From Methanolacinia petrolearia DSM 11571 (GTDB lineage Archaea; Halobacteriota; Methanomicrobia; Methanomicrobiales; Methanomicrobiaceae): DNA of 64,000 bases. The position numbers and the translations under genes are program-made. Below the pieces are notes generated by a model. It saw only the letters and a list, made by a program, of their open reading frames with translations, was not told where the DNA came from and did not search any database. The stretch is taken from NCBI RefSeq assembly GCF_000147875.1, contig NC_014507.1, positions 1,922,001 through 1,986,000 on the forward strand. The letters are read 5' to 3'. Of this stretch, positions 45,003 through 54,828 are shown piece after piece; the stretch's first letter is position 1; every line of letters starts with the position of its first letter.

Positions 45003-46835
45003 ATGCGACTTCTATTGATTCATTCTGATAATATAGAATACAAAGCCCAGAAGAAAACTCCCGTTGCAGAGGAGAACATCATCAAAGAGGATGAGATGCA
45101 GGAGGCGCTTACCGCTTTCTGCGCCGTGGAAAAGATGGATGAGGACGATATTGCCGGTGTCTCATCGAAAACAGCGGCAGATATCCTCGAAACAGCAAAA
45201 CAGCTCGGCGTCACGAACATCATGATCTACCCCTACGCACACCTGTCATCCGATCTTTCCTCGCCTGCAAAGGCGGTCGAGGCCCTGTCGAAGATCGAGG
45301 ACGAATGCCGTATTAACGGGGAATTTACAGTCAAGAGAGCGCCTTTCGGCTGGTACAAGTCATTCACATTATCCTGCAAAGGCCACCCCCTCTCAGAACT
45401 CTCACGCACAATAACGCCCGGCGAAGAGGGAAAAACCGAGAAGAAGACTGTAGAGCACAACTTCTTCGTTCTCACCCCCGAAGGCGAGAAGAAGGACTAC
45501 AAAGAATATGCAGACGATTCGCCTCTCGGAAAGCTGATCAAAAAAGAGACAGGAATGAGCGTGGAGTCCGGAAAAGAGCCGTTGCACGTAGAACTGATGC
45601 GCGCAAAGGAGCTCGTCGACTACGAACCCCTCTCAGATGTCGGCCACCACAGGTGGATGCCGAAGGGAAAGATCATAAGGGACCTTCTCTCCGACTACGT
45701 CCTCGGTCTTGTCCTTAACTACGGCGGCATGCCCGTTGAGACCCCGGTGATGTACGACCTGGACAACCATGCCATCAACGAGCACGCGGGAAAATTCGGC
45801 GAGAGGCAGTACAGGTTCAAGTCGGGCAACAGGAACATGATGCTCAGGTTCGCCGCATGCTTCGGGATGTTCTCGATAATGCACGACATGCATATATCCC
45901 CCAACACCCTCCCGATGAAGATGTACGAACTCTCCACGTACTCCTTCAGGCACGAGCAGAAAGGCGAATGCATCGGCTTAAAGAGGCTTCGTGCATTTAC
46001 CATGCCCGATATGCACTCCATGTGCCTCGACATGAACCAGACGCTCGAGTGCTTTGAAGAGCAGCTAATGATGGGCTGGCAGACGGGAAAAGATCTCGAA
46101 TACCCGCTTGCGGCAGTATTCAGGTGCACCGAGGACTTTTACAAAGACCACGAGGAATGGGTCAAAAAGATCGTCCGCATGTCCGAAGTTCCTGTTCTCA
46201 TCGAGACACTCTCAGACAGGGTCCACTACTGGATAGCCAAGATCGATCTCGCCGCAATCGACGGACAGGGAAGACCGATCGAAAACCCGACGGTCCAGAT
46301 CGATGTAGAGAGTGCCGAGAGATTCGATATCAAATACTACTCGGTCAGGAACGAAGAGGTAAGGCCGCCGATCATCCACTGCTCGCCCACGGGAAGTATA
46401 GAGCGTGTGATCTGTGCACTCCTTGAGAACACCGCATCGCAGGAGGTTCCGATGCTTCCGGTATGGCTCTCGCCGACACAGGTAAGGATTCTCCCCGTCT
46501 CCTCGAAGCACACCGAATACGCAGGAGAACTCTGCAAAAAGATCAACGGTGCAGGCGTAAGGTGCGACTTCGACGACCGCGAAGAGAGCGTCGGAAAGAA
46601 GATCCGTGAAGCAGGAATGGACTGGGTGCCCTATGTAGTAGTCGTAGGAGATTCGGAGATAGAATCCGGAAAACTTCCTGTCACCATAAGGAGCATGTCG
46701 AAGCCGAAAGCTCCCTATAAGGAAGAGATGACGGCAGAGGACCTTATATCAAAGGTTAAGGAAGATATAGGCAACAGGCCGTTCAGGCCGATGTATACAT
46801 CCAAAAAACTATCGGCCAAACCCAGATTCATCTGA
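45003..46835 (+). CDS. thrS: Threonyl-tRNA synthetase, archaeal type
   Basis: Charges tRNA(Thr). The 610 residues begin with the archaeal N-terminal D-Tyr-deacylase-like editing domain ([18 protein letters not shown], ~1-140), which removes Ser from mischarged tRNA and replaces the bacterial editing domain. The class II core has motif 2 [19 protein letters not shown] (~316-334), zinc-site Cys and His ([11 protein letters not shown]) and motif 3 further on. The C-terminal anticodon domain shows [15 protein letters not shown] (~480). ATG follows GGAGAG. A T-tract closes the gene. Confidence 0.96.
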   Translation: MRLLLIHSDNIEYKAQKKTPVAEENIIKEDEMQEALTAFCAVEKMDEDDIAGVSSKTAADILETAKQLGVTNIMIYPYAHLSSDLSSPAKAVEALSKIEDECRINGEFTVKRAPFGWYKSFTLSCKGHPLSELSRTITPGEEGKTEKKTVEHNFFVLTPEGEKKDYKEYADDSPLGKLIKKETGMSVESGKEPLHVELMRAKELVDYEPLSDVGHHRWMPKGKIIRDLLSDYVLGLVLNYGGMPVETPVMYDLDNHAINEHAGKFGERQYRFKSGNRNMMLRFAACFGMFSIMHDMHISPNTLPMKMYELSTYSFRHEQKGECIGLKRLRAFTMPDMHSMCLDMNQTLECFEEQLMMGWQTGKDLEYPLAAVFRCTEDFYKDHEEWVKKIVRMSEVPVLIETLSDRVHYWIAKIDLAAIDGQGRPIENPTVQIDVESAERFDIKYYSVRNEEVRPPIIHCSPTGSIERVICALLENTASQEVPMLPVWLSPTQVRILPVSSKHTEYAGELCKKINGAGVRCDFDDREESVGKKIREAGMDWVPYVVVVGDSEIESGKLPVTIRSMSKPKAPYKEEMTAEDLISKVKEDIGNRPFRPMYTSKKLSAKPRFI

Positions 46836-46851
46836 TCTCCCAAAACCACCC

Positions 46852-46859
46852 TTTTTTTT
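46852..46859 (+). terminator. T-tract terminator after thrS
   Basis: Eight T residues 17 bases after the thrS stop, before a separately promoted gene. Confidence 0.55.
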
Positions 46860-46924
46860 AAGACAATAAGACGAATGACTTAAATCCTTACAGATCGATT
46901 TTAGATTGTACATTGGTGGTAGAA

Positions 46925-47626
46925 ATGGCGAATAATATTATTGGAGATGCCTTCTCTTATGCAAAAGAAGGTCTTCTGGGCAACTTTACAAAATGGATCC
47001 TGGTTATTGTTCTTGCATTAATCCAGGGGATCACATTATGCATCATTCCGGTTCTCAACGGGTACATCGTAAGGATCTACTCCGGAGAAAAAACACTCCC
47101 CGAGGTCAATCAGTGGGGCAAACTGTTCGTTGACGGGTGGAAGTACAACATCATAGCAATACTCTACGCGATTCCTGCGATTATCGTAGCGGTTGTTCTC
47201 GGATTTTTCACCATATTGTCATTTTCAGAGATGACAACGATAATTTCGGGAGGGAATGCGGCGGGAGTAATCGAACTTGTCACAGGTATAATTACAGTTC
47301 TGTTCATCCTCCTGATCGTGCTTATGATACTCTCGCTGTTCCTCATGATGGGACTGGTGCGTCTGGGAAAAACAGGCAAGATTGGAGAAGCATTCAGTTT
47401 CGGTGCAATCAACAAGCAGATCTCAGGCGGTGTCGGATGGCTAGGGTACATCGGATACGTAATCCTTCTCTGGATACTCGGGTTGATTTTAATGCTGATA
47501 ATCGCGGCAATTAACATCCTGCTTCTCCCGCTGGGAATACTTGTCATGCTGCTGGTTCTTCCCGCATGGTCCGTATTCGCCGCAAAATACATGACAAACA
47601 TCTATGACGCAGGCGAATCAGCCTGA
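46925..47626 (+). CDS. DUF4013 multi-pass membrane protein (copy 2)
   Basis: About 233 residues from ATG 46925, which has GGTGG upstream; GTG codons at 46913 and 46916 are in frame but lie in that site. Opening MANNIIGDAFSYAKEGLLGN matches the other copy at 9646. Five to six hydrophobic segments follow, with the family turn LPEVNQWGKLFVDGWKYN between the first two helices and KIGEAFSFGAINKQI in a cytoplasmic loop. Function unknown; the family often sits near stress or transport genes. Confidence 0.85.
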   Translation: MANNIIGDAFSYAKEGLLGNFTKWILVIVLALIQGITLCIIPVLNGYIVRIYSGEKTLPEVNQWGKLFVDGWKYNIIAILYAIPAIIVAVVLGFFTILSFSEMTTIISGGNAAGVIELVTGIITVLFILLIVLMILSLFLMMGLVRLGKTGKIGEAFSFGAINKQISGGVGWLGYIGYVILLWILGLILMLIIAAINILLLPLGILVMLLVLPAWSVFAAKYMTNIYDAGESA

Positions 47627-47631
47627 AATAC

Positions 47632-47638
47632 TTTTTTT
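47632..47638 (+). terminator. T-tract after DUF4013 copy 2
   Basis: Seven T residues directly after the stop codon and nine bases before the next start; termination may be partial. Confidence 0.35.
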
Positions 47639-47646
47639 CAAACGCC

Positions 47647-48831
47647 ATGAGAGGAAGATGGAGAATTATACCTGCATTTCTGCTGGCTTTATTCATACTG
47701 CTCTCATTCATACAGCCTGTTATTGCATCTGAAGAAACGGAAGACGAATTTCAGGACCGGCTTTCCGGGCTGCTTGAAGAGTCGAACAATTCGATAACGG
47801 TCTTTTACAGCAACAGCTGCAGCGCCTGCAAAAAAGTAGTGCCCGAGATAATCGAACTTGCAAAGGAATACCCGGAAATATCCTTCAATTATTTCGATTT
47901 GTATGGGTCTGATGAAAACAGAACTATAATGCTGGCATTCGGGGAAAAATACGGAGTTGAATACCCAGCATACCCGGTAGTGTTTACAGGTGACTGCACG
48001 GTTCTCGAAGGAAAAAGCAAGATTGAGCTTTACCTTAGAAAAGTTCTGGAAGCCCATAAAAACGGGTATATCCCCGATGCCGAATATGAATCATCACTGT
48101 GGTCCGCCCAGTCACCGCCATCTGAAGCATCCAACGGAACAGCAACGGACGACAACAGGAAGATCTCGCTGCTGCTGGTAATACTATCCGGACTTGCCGA
48201 CGGAATAAATCCGTGTGCCTTATCCGTTCTGGCTCTCCTTCTTGCTACCCTCGCGGGTATGAATTCGAGAAAAAAGATCCTCCTCGGCGGTCTTGTATAC
48301 ACCTTCGCTGTATTCCTGTTCTATATAATGGCCGGGCTCGGAATCCTGACGATAATAAACTATTCAGGCTTTTCAGGCATTTTTTCGATTGCCGCAGGGA
48401 TCGTTGCACTAATAGCAGGAATAATAACCCTTACAGGCGGGATATGGGAAGGAAAAACAGTATCTCCCGGAATCCCGGTGTCAAAGAGACCTGCTATAAA
48501 GAAGATAATGGAGAGAGCATCCATCCCTGCCGCGTTCGTACTCGGTATGATGGTGGGACTTTTCGAACTGCCTTGTACCGGCGGGATCTACATCGCAATT
48601 CTCGGTCTCCTCTCGTCCCGGATGACATTCTACGAGGGCCTCCCCTATCTCCTGGTATACAACCTGATGTTCGTCGTCCCGCTGATCGCAATAATACTTG
48701 CAGTGGCTTTCGGGCTTTCACCTGAAAAAGTGGACAGCTGGAGAGATTCGAATAAAAAATTATTGAAGATCGGAATAGGCCTTATTTTAATTGCAATGGG
48801 CCTGTATATTCTTGCCGGATATTTGTTCTAA
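47647..48831 (+). CDS. Thioredoxin-CcdA fusion (DsbD-like thiol transporter)
   Basis: A 394-residue membrane protein. A signal peptide (IIPAFLLALFILLSFIQPVIAS) is followed by an extracytoplasmic thioredoxin-like domain with FYSNSCSACKKVVPE (~58-72, CxxC active site). Then comes a CcdA/DsbD transmembrane domain of six helices with the two redox cysteines in INPCALSVLALLLAT (~190) and GLFELPCTGGIYIAI (~303). It should move reducing power from cytoplasmic thioredoxin to the outside face, for example to keep exported thiols or cofactors reduced. The thioredoxin part precedes the CcdA part, the reverse of DsbD gamma. Confidence 0.88.
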   Translation: MRGRWRIIPAFLLALFILLSFIQPVIASEETEDEFQDRLSGLLEESNNSITVFYSNSCSACKKVVPEIIELAKEYPEISFNYFDLYGSDENRTIMLAFGEKYGVEYPAYPVVFTGDCTVLEGKSKIELYLRKVLEAHKNGYIPDAEYESSLWSAQSPPSEASNGTATDDNRKISLLLVILSGLADGINPCALSVLALLLATLAGMNSRKKILLGGLVYTFAVFLFYIMAGLGILTIINYSGFSGIFSIAAGIVALIAGIITLTGGIWEGKTVSPGIPVSKRPAIKKIMERASIPAAFVLGMMVGLFELPCTGGIYIAILGLLSSRMTFYEGLPYLLVYNLMFVVPLIAIILAVAFGLSPEKVDSWRDSNKKLLKIGIGLILIAMGLYILAGYLF

Positions 48832-48868
48832 AATAAAAATCAAGGGATTAAGAGATTAATCCCGCTGT

Positions 48869-49777
48869 TTATTCTTCAGCATGTCTCGACTGGTAGATGC
48901 AGTCCTGGATATCCTCGCCGAGTTTGCCGATTGCATCCGAACGGCATCTCTGGCAATGCCTCATCTGGCGGACAAAGGGAGAGCATTTGTCCTGCATCTC
49001 ACGCTTTTCTTTTGGTGTGGGCGGGGTCACATCACTGAATTTATACTGTGGTATAACAGGGATCAGGTTGAATGTGAATACCCCCATCTCGCCGACCTTC
49101 TTAGCAATGTCGACAATATGATGGTCGTTTACTCCCGGGATGAATACGGTATTGATCTTTACAAGGATCTTATTCGCAACAGCCATCTCGATACCTTTGA
49201 GCTGCTGGGAGAGAAGTTTTTCCGCGGCCTCTCTTCCGTGGAGTTTTTTGCCTTCCCATTCGACGAACGAATAGATCTTCTCGCCTATTGCCGGGTCTAC
49301 CGCGTTAAGGGTGACTGTAATATTTCCTACATCGTATTCGATGAGACGGTCGAGGCTTTCCGGAAGCAGGAGTCCGTTTGTACTGAGACATTTGATAGGT
49401 GTTGGATATTCCTCCTTCAGGAGTCTCAGCGTCTCAAATGTCTCCTCGTTTGCAAGAGGGTCCCCCGGGCCGGCTATTCCGATGACTTTTATATACGGAT
49501 ATTTGTCGAGAACCTCGCCCACGAGTTTTACAGCTTCCTCCGGCTTCAGGACTTCGCTGCAAACCCCCGGTCTGCTCTCGTTTACGCAATCAAAATCCCT
49601 TACACAATAATTGCACTGTATATTGCACTTCGGAGCAACCGGAAGGTGCATTCTCCCGGACTTATGGCACGCCTCCTTGCTGTAGCAGGGATGCTCGTTT
49701 ATCTTCCTCAACTGCTCGGGGTCATAAGGGATCTCCTTTCCCTCAATTAAAACAGTAGGATAGCCGTCATCACTCAT
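48869..49777 (-). CDS. nifB: NifB-type radical SAM protein, short archaeal form
   Basis: NifB builds the [8Fe-9S-C] core (NifB-co, L-cluster) from Fe-S precursors by a radical SAM carbide insertion. The 302 residues lack the NafY/NifX tail, as in methanogens. Landmarks are HPCYSKEACHKSGRMHLPVA (~29-48), the SAM cluster site CNIQCNYC (Cys51, Cys55, Cys58), FDCVNESRPGV (~62-72), GIAGPGDPLAN (~100) and the C-terminal CQRCRSDAIG (~277). No nitrogenase genes are in the window; a role in nitrogen fixation elsewhere in the genome or in supplying clusters for MCR activation are both possible. Confidence 0.92.
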   Translation of the reverse strand: MSDDGYPTVLIEGKEIPYDPEQLRKINEHPCYSKEACHKSGRMHLPVAPKCNIQCNYCVRDFDCVNESRPGVCSEVLKPEEAVKLVGEVLDKYPYIKVIGIAGPGDPLANEETFETLRLLKEEYPTPIKCLSTNGLLLPESLDRLIEYDVGNITVTLNAVDPAIGEKIYSFVEWEGKKLHGREAAEKLLSQQLKGIEMAVANKILVKINTVFIPGVNDHHIVDIAKKVGEMGVFTFNLIPVIPQYKFSDVTPPTPKEKREMQDKCSPFVRQMRHCQRCRSDAIGKLGEDIQDCIYQSRHAEE

Positions 49778-49894
49778 GTCAAAACCAAATAGAAGTCTAC
49801 CTGATTGGTAAAAAACGTAATGAAAGATCTATTACAGTACTAAATACCGGTTATACTCGTCAGTATTATTAGAGCAAAAGTAGATCTTACTCTT

Positions 49895-50431
49895 ATGGCA
49901 AATATTCGGATAATAGCTATAATGGTCATTGCCGCAATTCTCGCCGTATTTTCAGCGGGATGTTCCGACAACGGAGCGGGAGAGGCCACCGGAACCGCTA
50001 CACCCACGGCGGTTCTTACAGCAACAGCGACCAAAACCCCGGCAGGCGGCTCTTCAGGAGAATACTCGATCGACGAAGATCTCCCGTCAGGGATCGATGT
50101 CGATATCAGCGCAAGCGTGGTGGATTCCGGAACCCTGCTGATAAAATACGACTTTAATCTGACCTCGATGGGAACTGCAATGGGCCAGAAAGGCTGGAAG
50201 ATCCTTGCAACTGCATATGCATACAACCCCGATAAAGTGGAAGACGGCTTTTCGGTAAATTCATACGACGATATTATTTCTGCCGGACTTCCCTACAAAA
50301 CTAATAACATACAGGTATTCCCGAGCAATTTATACCCGGGAAAAGCTGAAGTCTCCACAAATGCCGACAGCGGCATGAGGCTCGATACCAATGATTACTA
50401 CGTATACGGTGTCGTCCTGAGAGAAGCCTGA
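49895..50431 (+). CDS. Lipoprotein with Thr/Ala linker, paralogue 1
   Basis: A 178-residue exported protein with a lipobox at VFSAGCSDNG (Cys23), so it is probably lipid-anchored outside the cell. A Thr/Ala-rich linker (~30-50) is followed by a ~120-residue beta-rich domain: VDSGTLLIKYDFNLTSMG, ATAYAYNPDKVEDGF and VNSYDDIISAGLPYKTNNIQVFP. The same plan, including DDxIxAGxPYK and YPxxxxxGxA, is found in the next gene, so the two arose by duplication. Function unknown. Confidence 0.78.
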   Translation: MANIRIIAIMVIAAILAVFSAGCSDNGAGEATGTATPTAVLTATATKTPAGGSSGEYSIDEDLPSGIDVDISASVVDSGTLLIKYDFNLTSMGTAMGQKGWKILATAYAYNPDKVEDGFSVNSYDDIISAGLPYKTNNIQVFPSNLYPGKAEVSTNADSGMRLDTNDYYVYGVVLREA

Positions 50432-50441
50432 AACAAAAAAC

Positions 50442-50447
50442 TTTTTT
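50442..50447 (+). terminator. T-tract between the twin lipoprotein genes
   Basis: Six T residues just after the first lipoprotein stop; possible terminator or partial stop before the second gene, which starts 22 bases on. Confidence 0.35.
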
Positions 50448-50468
50448 ATTTCAACGTGATTTTTCATT

Positions 50469-51008
50469 ATGGATACAAGGATCATTATCATTGCAGTACT
50501 ATTGGGAGCTGGAATCTTTCTTGCCGGGTGCACCTCCACGCAAAGTTACAATCCTGATACTACTGCTCCTGTTACTGAAACCGCAACACCAACTGCCTCA
50601 GTAACTGCAATGCCTACTTACGCTGTGACCGAACCTGTCCGGGTTATCGGGGATGACATTACTTCGATAAAGATCACGGTAGATGCATCGGAAACGGGAA
50701 CAAATACGCTAAATGTTTTTGTCCATTACGATTCATCGACTCTTCCTTCAACCGGAACCGGATCCGAGCTCATGGCGACCCTGTTTGCATACAATTATGC
50801 AGATGTTCCCTATGGTTTCGACCCGAAGACATCGGACGACGTGATCAACGCCGGCATTCCCTACAAGAGGGTTGCAAGTGTGGTCTACCCGAACAACAAA
50901 GTGAATGCAGGTGCAGAATTGCCGACGGATTCCGTGCAGGGTTCTTTGAACATAGCCAAACCCTACAACTATGGTGCAATTATTGAGAAGACCGGAACAA
51001 GGCAATGA
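50469..51008 (+). CDS. Lipoprotein with Thr/Pro linker, paralogue 2
   Basis: A 179-residue lipoprotein with lipobox FLAGCTSTQ (Cys21), a Thr/Pro linker and a domain matching the previous gene: TNTLNVFVHYDSS, ATLFAYNYADVPYGF, TSDDVINAGIPYKRVASVVYPNNKVNAGAE. Sequence identity with its neighbour is low in the linker and higher around the DDxIxAGxPYK core. Extracellular and membrane-anchored. No catalytic residue pattern is visible. Confidence 0.78.
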   Translation: MDTRIIIIAVLLGAGIFLAGCTSTQSYNPDTTAPVTETATPTASVTAMPTYAVTEPVRVIGDDITSIKITVDASETGTNTLNVFVHYDSSTLPSTGTGSELMATLFAYNYADVPYGFDPKTSDDVINAGIPYKRVASVVYPNNKVNAGAELPTDSVQGSLNIAKPYNYGAIIEKTGTRQ

Positions 51009-51067
51009 TTGATACGGATGGAAAAGAAACAGGAAATGAGAAATATCATTTTTAAGGGGGGACTAAA

Positions 51068-51298
51068 ATGGTTTTAAAGAAATTATGCGACCTTTCGGCC
51101 GGAGAAAAAGGAAAAATCTCGGAATTTTCGGGATATCAGAACGAATCGGAATGCATGGGTCTTTATCCCGGGATGATGATCGAGGTCCTGACCAGGGACT
51201 CCTCAAAAGGGCCGTGTATCATAAAAACCGAAAGCGGCCGGATGGAAATCGTCATGAAACGGGAGATTGCCTCTCATATGCAGGTGGAAAAAGATTAA
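51068..51298 (+). CDS. feoA: FeoA-domain protein
   Basis: A 76-residue SH3-like FeoA protein (MVLKKLCDLSAGEKGKISEF; MGLYPGMMIEVL; EIVMKREIASHMQV). FeoA partners FeoB in ferrous iron uptake; here no feoB follows, so it acts in trans or serves as a stand-alone regulator. AAGGGGGG lies just upstream of the ATG. Overlaps the 3' end of the convergent aldehyde dehydrogenase gene by 4 bases. Confidence 0.88.
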   Translation: MVLKKLCDLSAGEKGKISEFSGYQNESECMGLYPGMMIEVLTRDSSKGPCIIKTESGRMEIVMKREIASHMQVEKD

Positions 51299-52728
51299 TC
51301 GGCGACCGGTTTTTGTCTGATTATCATAATCTTCTGTTCGGTCATCTCTGCCAGTGCATATGCCGGCCCTTCTCGCCCGAAGCCGGACATCTTCACTCCG
51401 CCGTATGGCATAACATCGACCCTGAACGTGGGGATATCGTTGATGATCACCCCGCCTGCTTCGATCTTTTCATATGCATAAAATGCATTCCCGATATCGG
51501 AAGTAAACACTCCCGCCTGAAGGCCGTATACTGAATTATTGGCCAGATCCATGGCTTCGCTGAATTTTTCATAAGGTGTGACCGTAACTACCGGTGCAAA
51601 GATCTCCGTGGAGTTGATCTCCATCCCAGGTGTCGCAGCTGTAAGAATTGTGGGGGAGATTGTCTTCCCGTCATATTTCCCGCCGGATATGATCTTTGCA
51701 CCGCCGGAGATTGCCGCCTGAACCTTACGCCATGCCTCCCCTGCCGCCTCTTCAGAGATCAACGGTCCGACAAATGTATCAGCTTTACCCGGATCTCCGT
51801 ATTTCAGCGATTCAAATGAGGATGATAACCTTTCAAGAAACTCCCGGAAGACATCATTCTGAACAAATACCCGCTGCACCGATATGCAGACCTGTCCGGC
51901 ATTTGCGCAGGCGCCGGTTGCGATCCTTGGTGCGGCATATCCCAGGTCGGCATCGCTGTGAACTATTGCTGCGGCATTTCCACCAAGTTCGAGAGATACT
52001 TTCTTTTTTCCGGCAATGCTCTTCAGGTGCCATCCTACACCGGGGCTTCCGGTAAAGCTCAGGAATGCGATTCTTTCATCACGAACCATCTTTTCCGCAA
52101 GACGGGACTCGCATGGGATCACGCTTACAGCTTCGGGAGGATAGCCTGCTTCAAGAACAAGTTCCCCGAGAAGAAGCCCGGACACCGGTGTTTTCGAGGC
52201 AGGCTTCAGGATAAACGGGTTTCCGGCCGCTATTGCCGGCCCGAGCTTGTGGCATGCAAGATTGAGGGGATAATTGAACGGAGTTATTGCAAGGACGGTT
52301 CCTACCGGGAATCGCCTGGAAAAACAGGTGTAGTCTCTTCCGGCTTCCGTCCGGTCGAGCGGGATGATCTCTCCCGTCTGCCTGACGGCTTCTTCTCCCG
52401 AGATCTTTATCGTCTCTATCGAACGGTCGACCTCGGCGGAGGCAAGCGACCTGACTTTCCCCCCCTCTTTAATCAGAATCTCAATAAATTTATCCCTGTT
52501 TTCTCCGATCAGTTCTGCAAGTCTTTCAAGAATCCGCATCTTCTCGTAACCTGCAAGAGCCGAGGTCTTCTTAAACGCCTCACCTGAGCCGGCTATAGCT
52601 TCTTCGATCTCTTCTTCCCCGCAGAGGCAGATCCGGTCGAAGACATCGCCGGTGTATGGATTTATTACGTCGAGATGCCTGTCGCTCCGTTTTCTTTTAC
52701 CGCATACTATGAATTCCCGGGCGTTCAT
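51295..52728 (-). CDS. NAD(P)-dependent aldehyde dehydrogenase, possibly lactaldehyde dehydrogenase
   Basis: A 477-residue enzyme of the aldehyde dehydrogenase superfamily. The catalytic Glu is in SLELGGNAA (~249), the nucleophile Cys in NAGQVCISVQRV (~280-291), the cofactor loop in FTGSPGVG (~224) and PFNYPLNLACHK (~150) marks the N-terminal fold. In methanogens such genes are often annotated as lactaldehyde dehydrogenase (CofA, lactate for coenzyme F420). The alternative is a non-phosphorylating glyceraldehyde-3-phosphate or succinate semialdehyde enzyme. Neighbours do not decide. Confidence 0.85.
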   Translation of the reverse strand: MNAREFIVCGKRKRSDRHLDVINPYTGDVFDRICLCGEEEIEEAIAGSGEAFKKTSALAGYEKMRILERLAELIGENRDKFIEILIKEGGKVRSLASAEVDRSIETIKISGEEAVRQTGEIIPLDRTEAGRDYTCFSRRFPVGTVLAITPFNYPLNLACHKLGPAIAAGNPFILKPASKTPVSGLLLGELVLEAGYPPEAVSVIPCESRLAEKMVRDERIAFLSFTGSPGVGWHLKSIAGKKKVSLELGGNAAAIVHSDADLGYAAPRIATGACANAGQVCISVQRVFVQNDVFREFLERLSSSFESLKYGDPGKADTFVGPLISEEAAGEAWRKVQAAISGGAKIISGGKYDGKTISPTILTAATPGMEINSTEIFAPVVTVTPYEKFSEAMDLANNSVYGLQAGVFTSDIGNAFYAYEKIEAGGVIINDIPTFRVDVMPYGGVKMSGFGREGPAYALAEMTEQKIMIIRQKPVAD

Positions 52729-52761
52729 GATCCATAATCACCGTGATCTGTTAAAAATCAA

Positions 52762-52959
52762 TCATTCATGTTTCCGTTTTCCGGCAAAGAACGATTCGAT
52801 GAAGCCCAGGATATAATATGTAATTACAATTACGGCAGCAAAGACCAGGATAAATGACAGAGTGTCGCCAAGAATGCTGTTGATCATATTTCCCGCAGCC
52901 AGGGCCACGAGAACGGAGATGAACAATTTTATGAGCTCGATTCTTTCCTCAAAGAACAT
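52762..52959 (-). CDS. Small membrane protein of unknown function
   Basis: About 65 residues from the ATG at 52959. Two hydrophobic segments (IKLFISVLVALAAGNMI and FILVFAAVIVITYYILGFI) are flanked by acidic (FFEERIE) and basic (AGKRKHE) ends. No clear ribosome site, so it could be leaderless; a longer 100-residue reading exists but its first 35 residues are polar and atypical. Confidence 0.55.
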   Translation of the reverse strand: MFFEERIELIKLFISVLVALAAGNMINSILGDTLSFILVFAAVIVITYYILGFIESFFAGKRKHE

Positions 52960-53103
52960 TGAATAATTATTGTTTTTCAGGGATTTATCGGTTGGCGGTA
53001 TCGTGCGGTTTCTAACCGTTGATCGCAAAATATACTGATCCCGGATCAAAAATAAACCCGGCAACCTGATTATTAAAAAAATGTTAATGGAGATCTGATC
53101 ATC

Positions 53104-54423
53104 CTAATTTCGCTGGACAGTGGGCTTTCCGGGGGATGAGAACTTCATTCTCAGGTATTGTGCAAGATAAAACACTCCTATCAATCCGGCCAGGATCCCG
53201 AACGATGCATACAGACCTGCATATGATCCGACAACCGCAAAGACGGGAACTACGGCCAGGGATGAGCAGAACTGCCCCGTGTTCAGGGATACGGACCATC
53301 CACCCATTACTTTGCCGACTATGGGTCTCGGAGTAACCGACATCAGCCAGCTCAGGAGCGTGGGTATGATAAGGCCGTTTGCCGCACCGATTATTATTAC
53401 TGCTATTCCAGCCGGGAGCAGCGAACCCGATAAACCCATCATGACAAATCCCAGGCAAAGCAGGATATAAGAGAGTGCAAGGACGGATACCCTGTGCATA
53501 CTGGCGGTAATTCTCCAGTAAAATATCCCTGCCAGTGCCGAGACAAAACCCATCAGTCCCAGGAAAAGGCCGCTGAGAAGTGCATGATTCGAAAATATTC
53601 CTCCGGCCTGTACTGGCCCGGCGGTGTTGATGATATCAGCTATCAGGTACGGCAGTTTTGTCGGCAGTAAAAAGAACATAACCATGCTCAGGAACAAAGT
53701 TGCATATACCAGACCAATTTCAAAAAGCGGAGTGGTATATCCTGTTTTTTTCCCGGAAACATGTATAGGATTCTCAACTTTATCGACGGGTCTCCCGGAA
53801 CCAGCATTTTGGATCGGTTCCGGTTCCCTCAGCGGCTCTCTCATCGTCACAAGGACACCTGCGAGGATCACGATTCCGAGGAGGTAGATTAAAAACGACA
53901 TTCTCCACGAAATTGTGGCGAGTATTCCTCCGCTGGTCTCAAGAATCAGGACGCCTATTCCCATAGAGGCAGCCTGGTACCCGAGGATTTTTGCACGTGC
54001 GATTCCCGTATAGTAATCCGTGATAAGAGCACTTGTTGTGACGGTTATCCCGGCGATTCCTATGCCGAGGATGATTCTTCCCGCAAGAATTGCCGAAAGC
54101 GAATTAAGAAAAAATCCCGAAACCCCTGCAAAGGAAAATATAAGCAGGGAAGCAGAAAGTACAGGTATCCTCCCTGTCCTGTCCGATAAGATTCCGATAA
54201 AGAAACCGCTGAACGCGATTGCGAGCGAAGGGAGGGTGATTATCAGGGAGACCATTGCTTCCGAAGCATCGGGGAACGATTCGCTGATTAAGGGGAGCGC
54301 AGGAGCGACTGCTGCACCGCCCATGAGGATGAGCATGGATGAAAGAAGCAAAAACGCAGTCGTCCATTTTGAAGGTTTAAACTTTGTTTGCTTGAATATT
54401 GAGAGGATTTGTGAATTTTGCAT
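53104..54423 (-). CDS. Major facilitator superfamily transporter
   Basis: A 439-residue membrane protein with about 12 helices and the MFS loop 2-3 signature GILSDRTGRIPVLSAS (~77-92), plus a cytoplasmic mid-loop of charged residues (REPLREPEPIQ, ~195-225). The first helix region MLILMGGAAVAPALPLISESFP is typical of drug/H+ antiporters of the DHA1 group, so export of a small molecule is the best guess. Substrate unknown. Stands alone on the minus strand. Confidence 0.88.
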   Translation of the reverse strand: MQNSQILSIFKQTKFKPSKWTTAFLLLSSMLILMGGAAVAPALPLISESFPDASEAMVSLIITLPSLAIAFSGFFIGILSDRTGRIPVLSASLLIFSFAGVSGFFLNSLSAILAGRIILGIGIAGITVTTSALITDYYTGIARAKILGYQAASMGIGVLILETSGGILATISWRMSFLIYLLGIVILAGVLVTMREPLREPEPIQNAGSGRPVDKVENPIHVSGKKTGYTTPLFEIGLVYATLFLSMVMFFLLPTKLPYLIADIINTAGPVQAGGIFSNHALLSGLFLGLMGFVSALAGIFYWRITASMHRVSVLALSYILLCLGFVMMGLSGSLLPAGIAVIIIGAANGLIIPTLLSWLMSVTPRPIVGKVMGGWSVSLNTGQFCSSLAVVPVFAVVGSYAGLYASFGILAGLIGVFYLAQYLRMKFSSPGKPTVQRN

Positions 54424-54589
54424 CCTTACACGTTAAGATCATTTTGTTAAATAGCTGGTGCTCCCGGAATGAATAGCAATACTTTGAAATATTTGGAGGG
54501 TGCAGGAAGGATGATTTCATAAAGTGATTCACGGATGGATCATGTTCTCACGCAAAATCCAAAATCATCTCAATGTAAATTATATTCTT

Positions 54590-54820
54590 ATGGCAACCGA
54601 TGATGAAACGATAACGATAAGCCATGAAACCCGGATGAAACTTGCCAGACTGCGGAAGGTAGGCCAGTCATACGATTCCCTGATTTCGACTATGGCGGAT
54701 CAGGTGATGGAAACGTCAGAATATGGTGAGGGCTGGGATGTGGAAAAGATTGACAGCAACATGAAAAAAATCCGGGAGACAAGCACTTTTACACCTTTGA
54801 AAGCGATTCCGCGAAGGTGA
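54590..54820 (+). CDS. Putative antitoxin (toxin partner decayed)
   Basis: A 76-residue protein MATDDETITISHETRMKLAR, continuing LRKVGQSYDSLISTMADQV, a pattern common in small archaeal antitoxins of VapB/RelB-like type that precede RelE or PIN toxins. The ATG at 54590 is preferred over an upstream in-frame ATG, because the extra 22 residues are not family-like. It is followed within 10 bases by a RelE-like remnant. Assignment rests on size, pattern and context. Confidence 0.6.
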   Translation: MATDDETITISHETRMKLARLRKVGQSYDSLISTMADQVMETSEYGEGWDVEKIDSNMKKIRETSTFTPLKAIPRR

Positions 54821-54828
54821 GATAAATC

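Noticed and set aside
48881-49750. 289-codon open frame on the plus strand
   Set aside because: Antisense to the NifB gene, which has clear motifs; the plus-strand translation has none.
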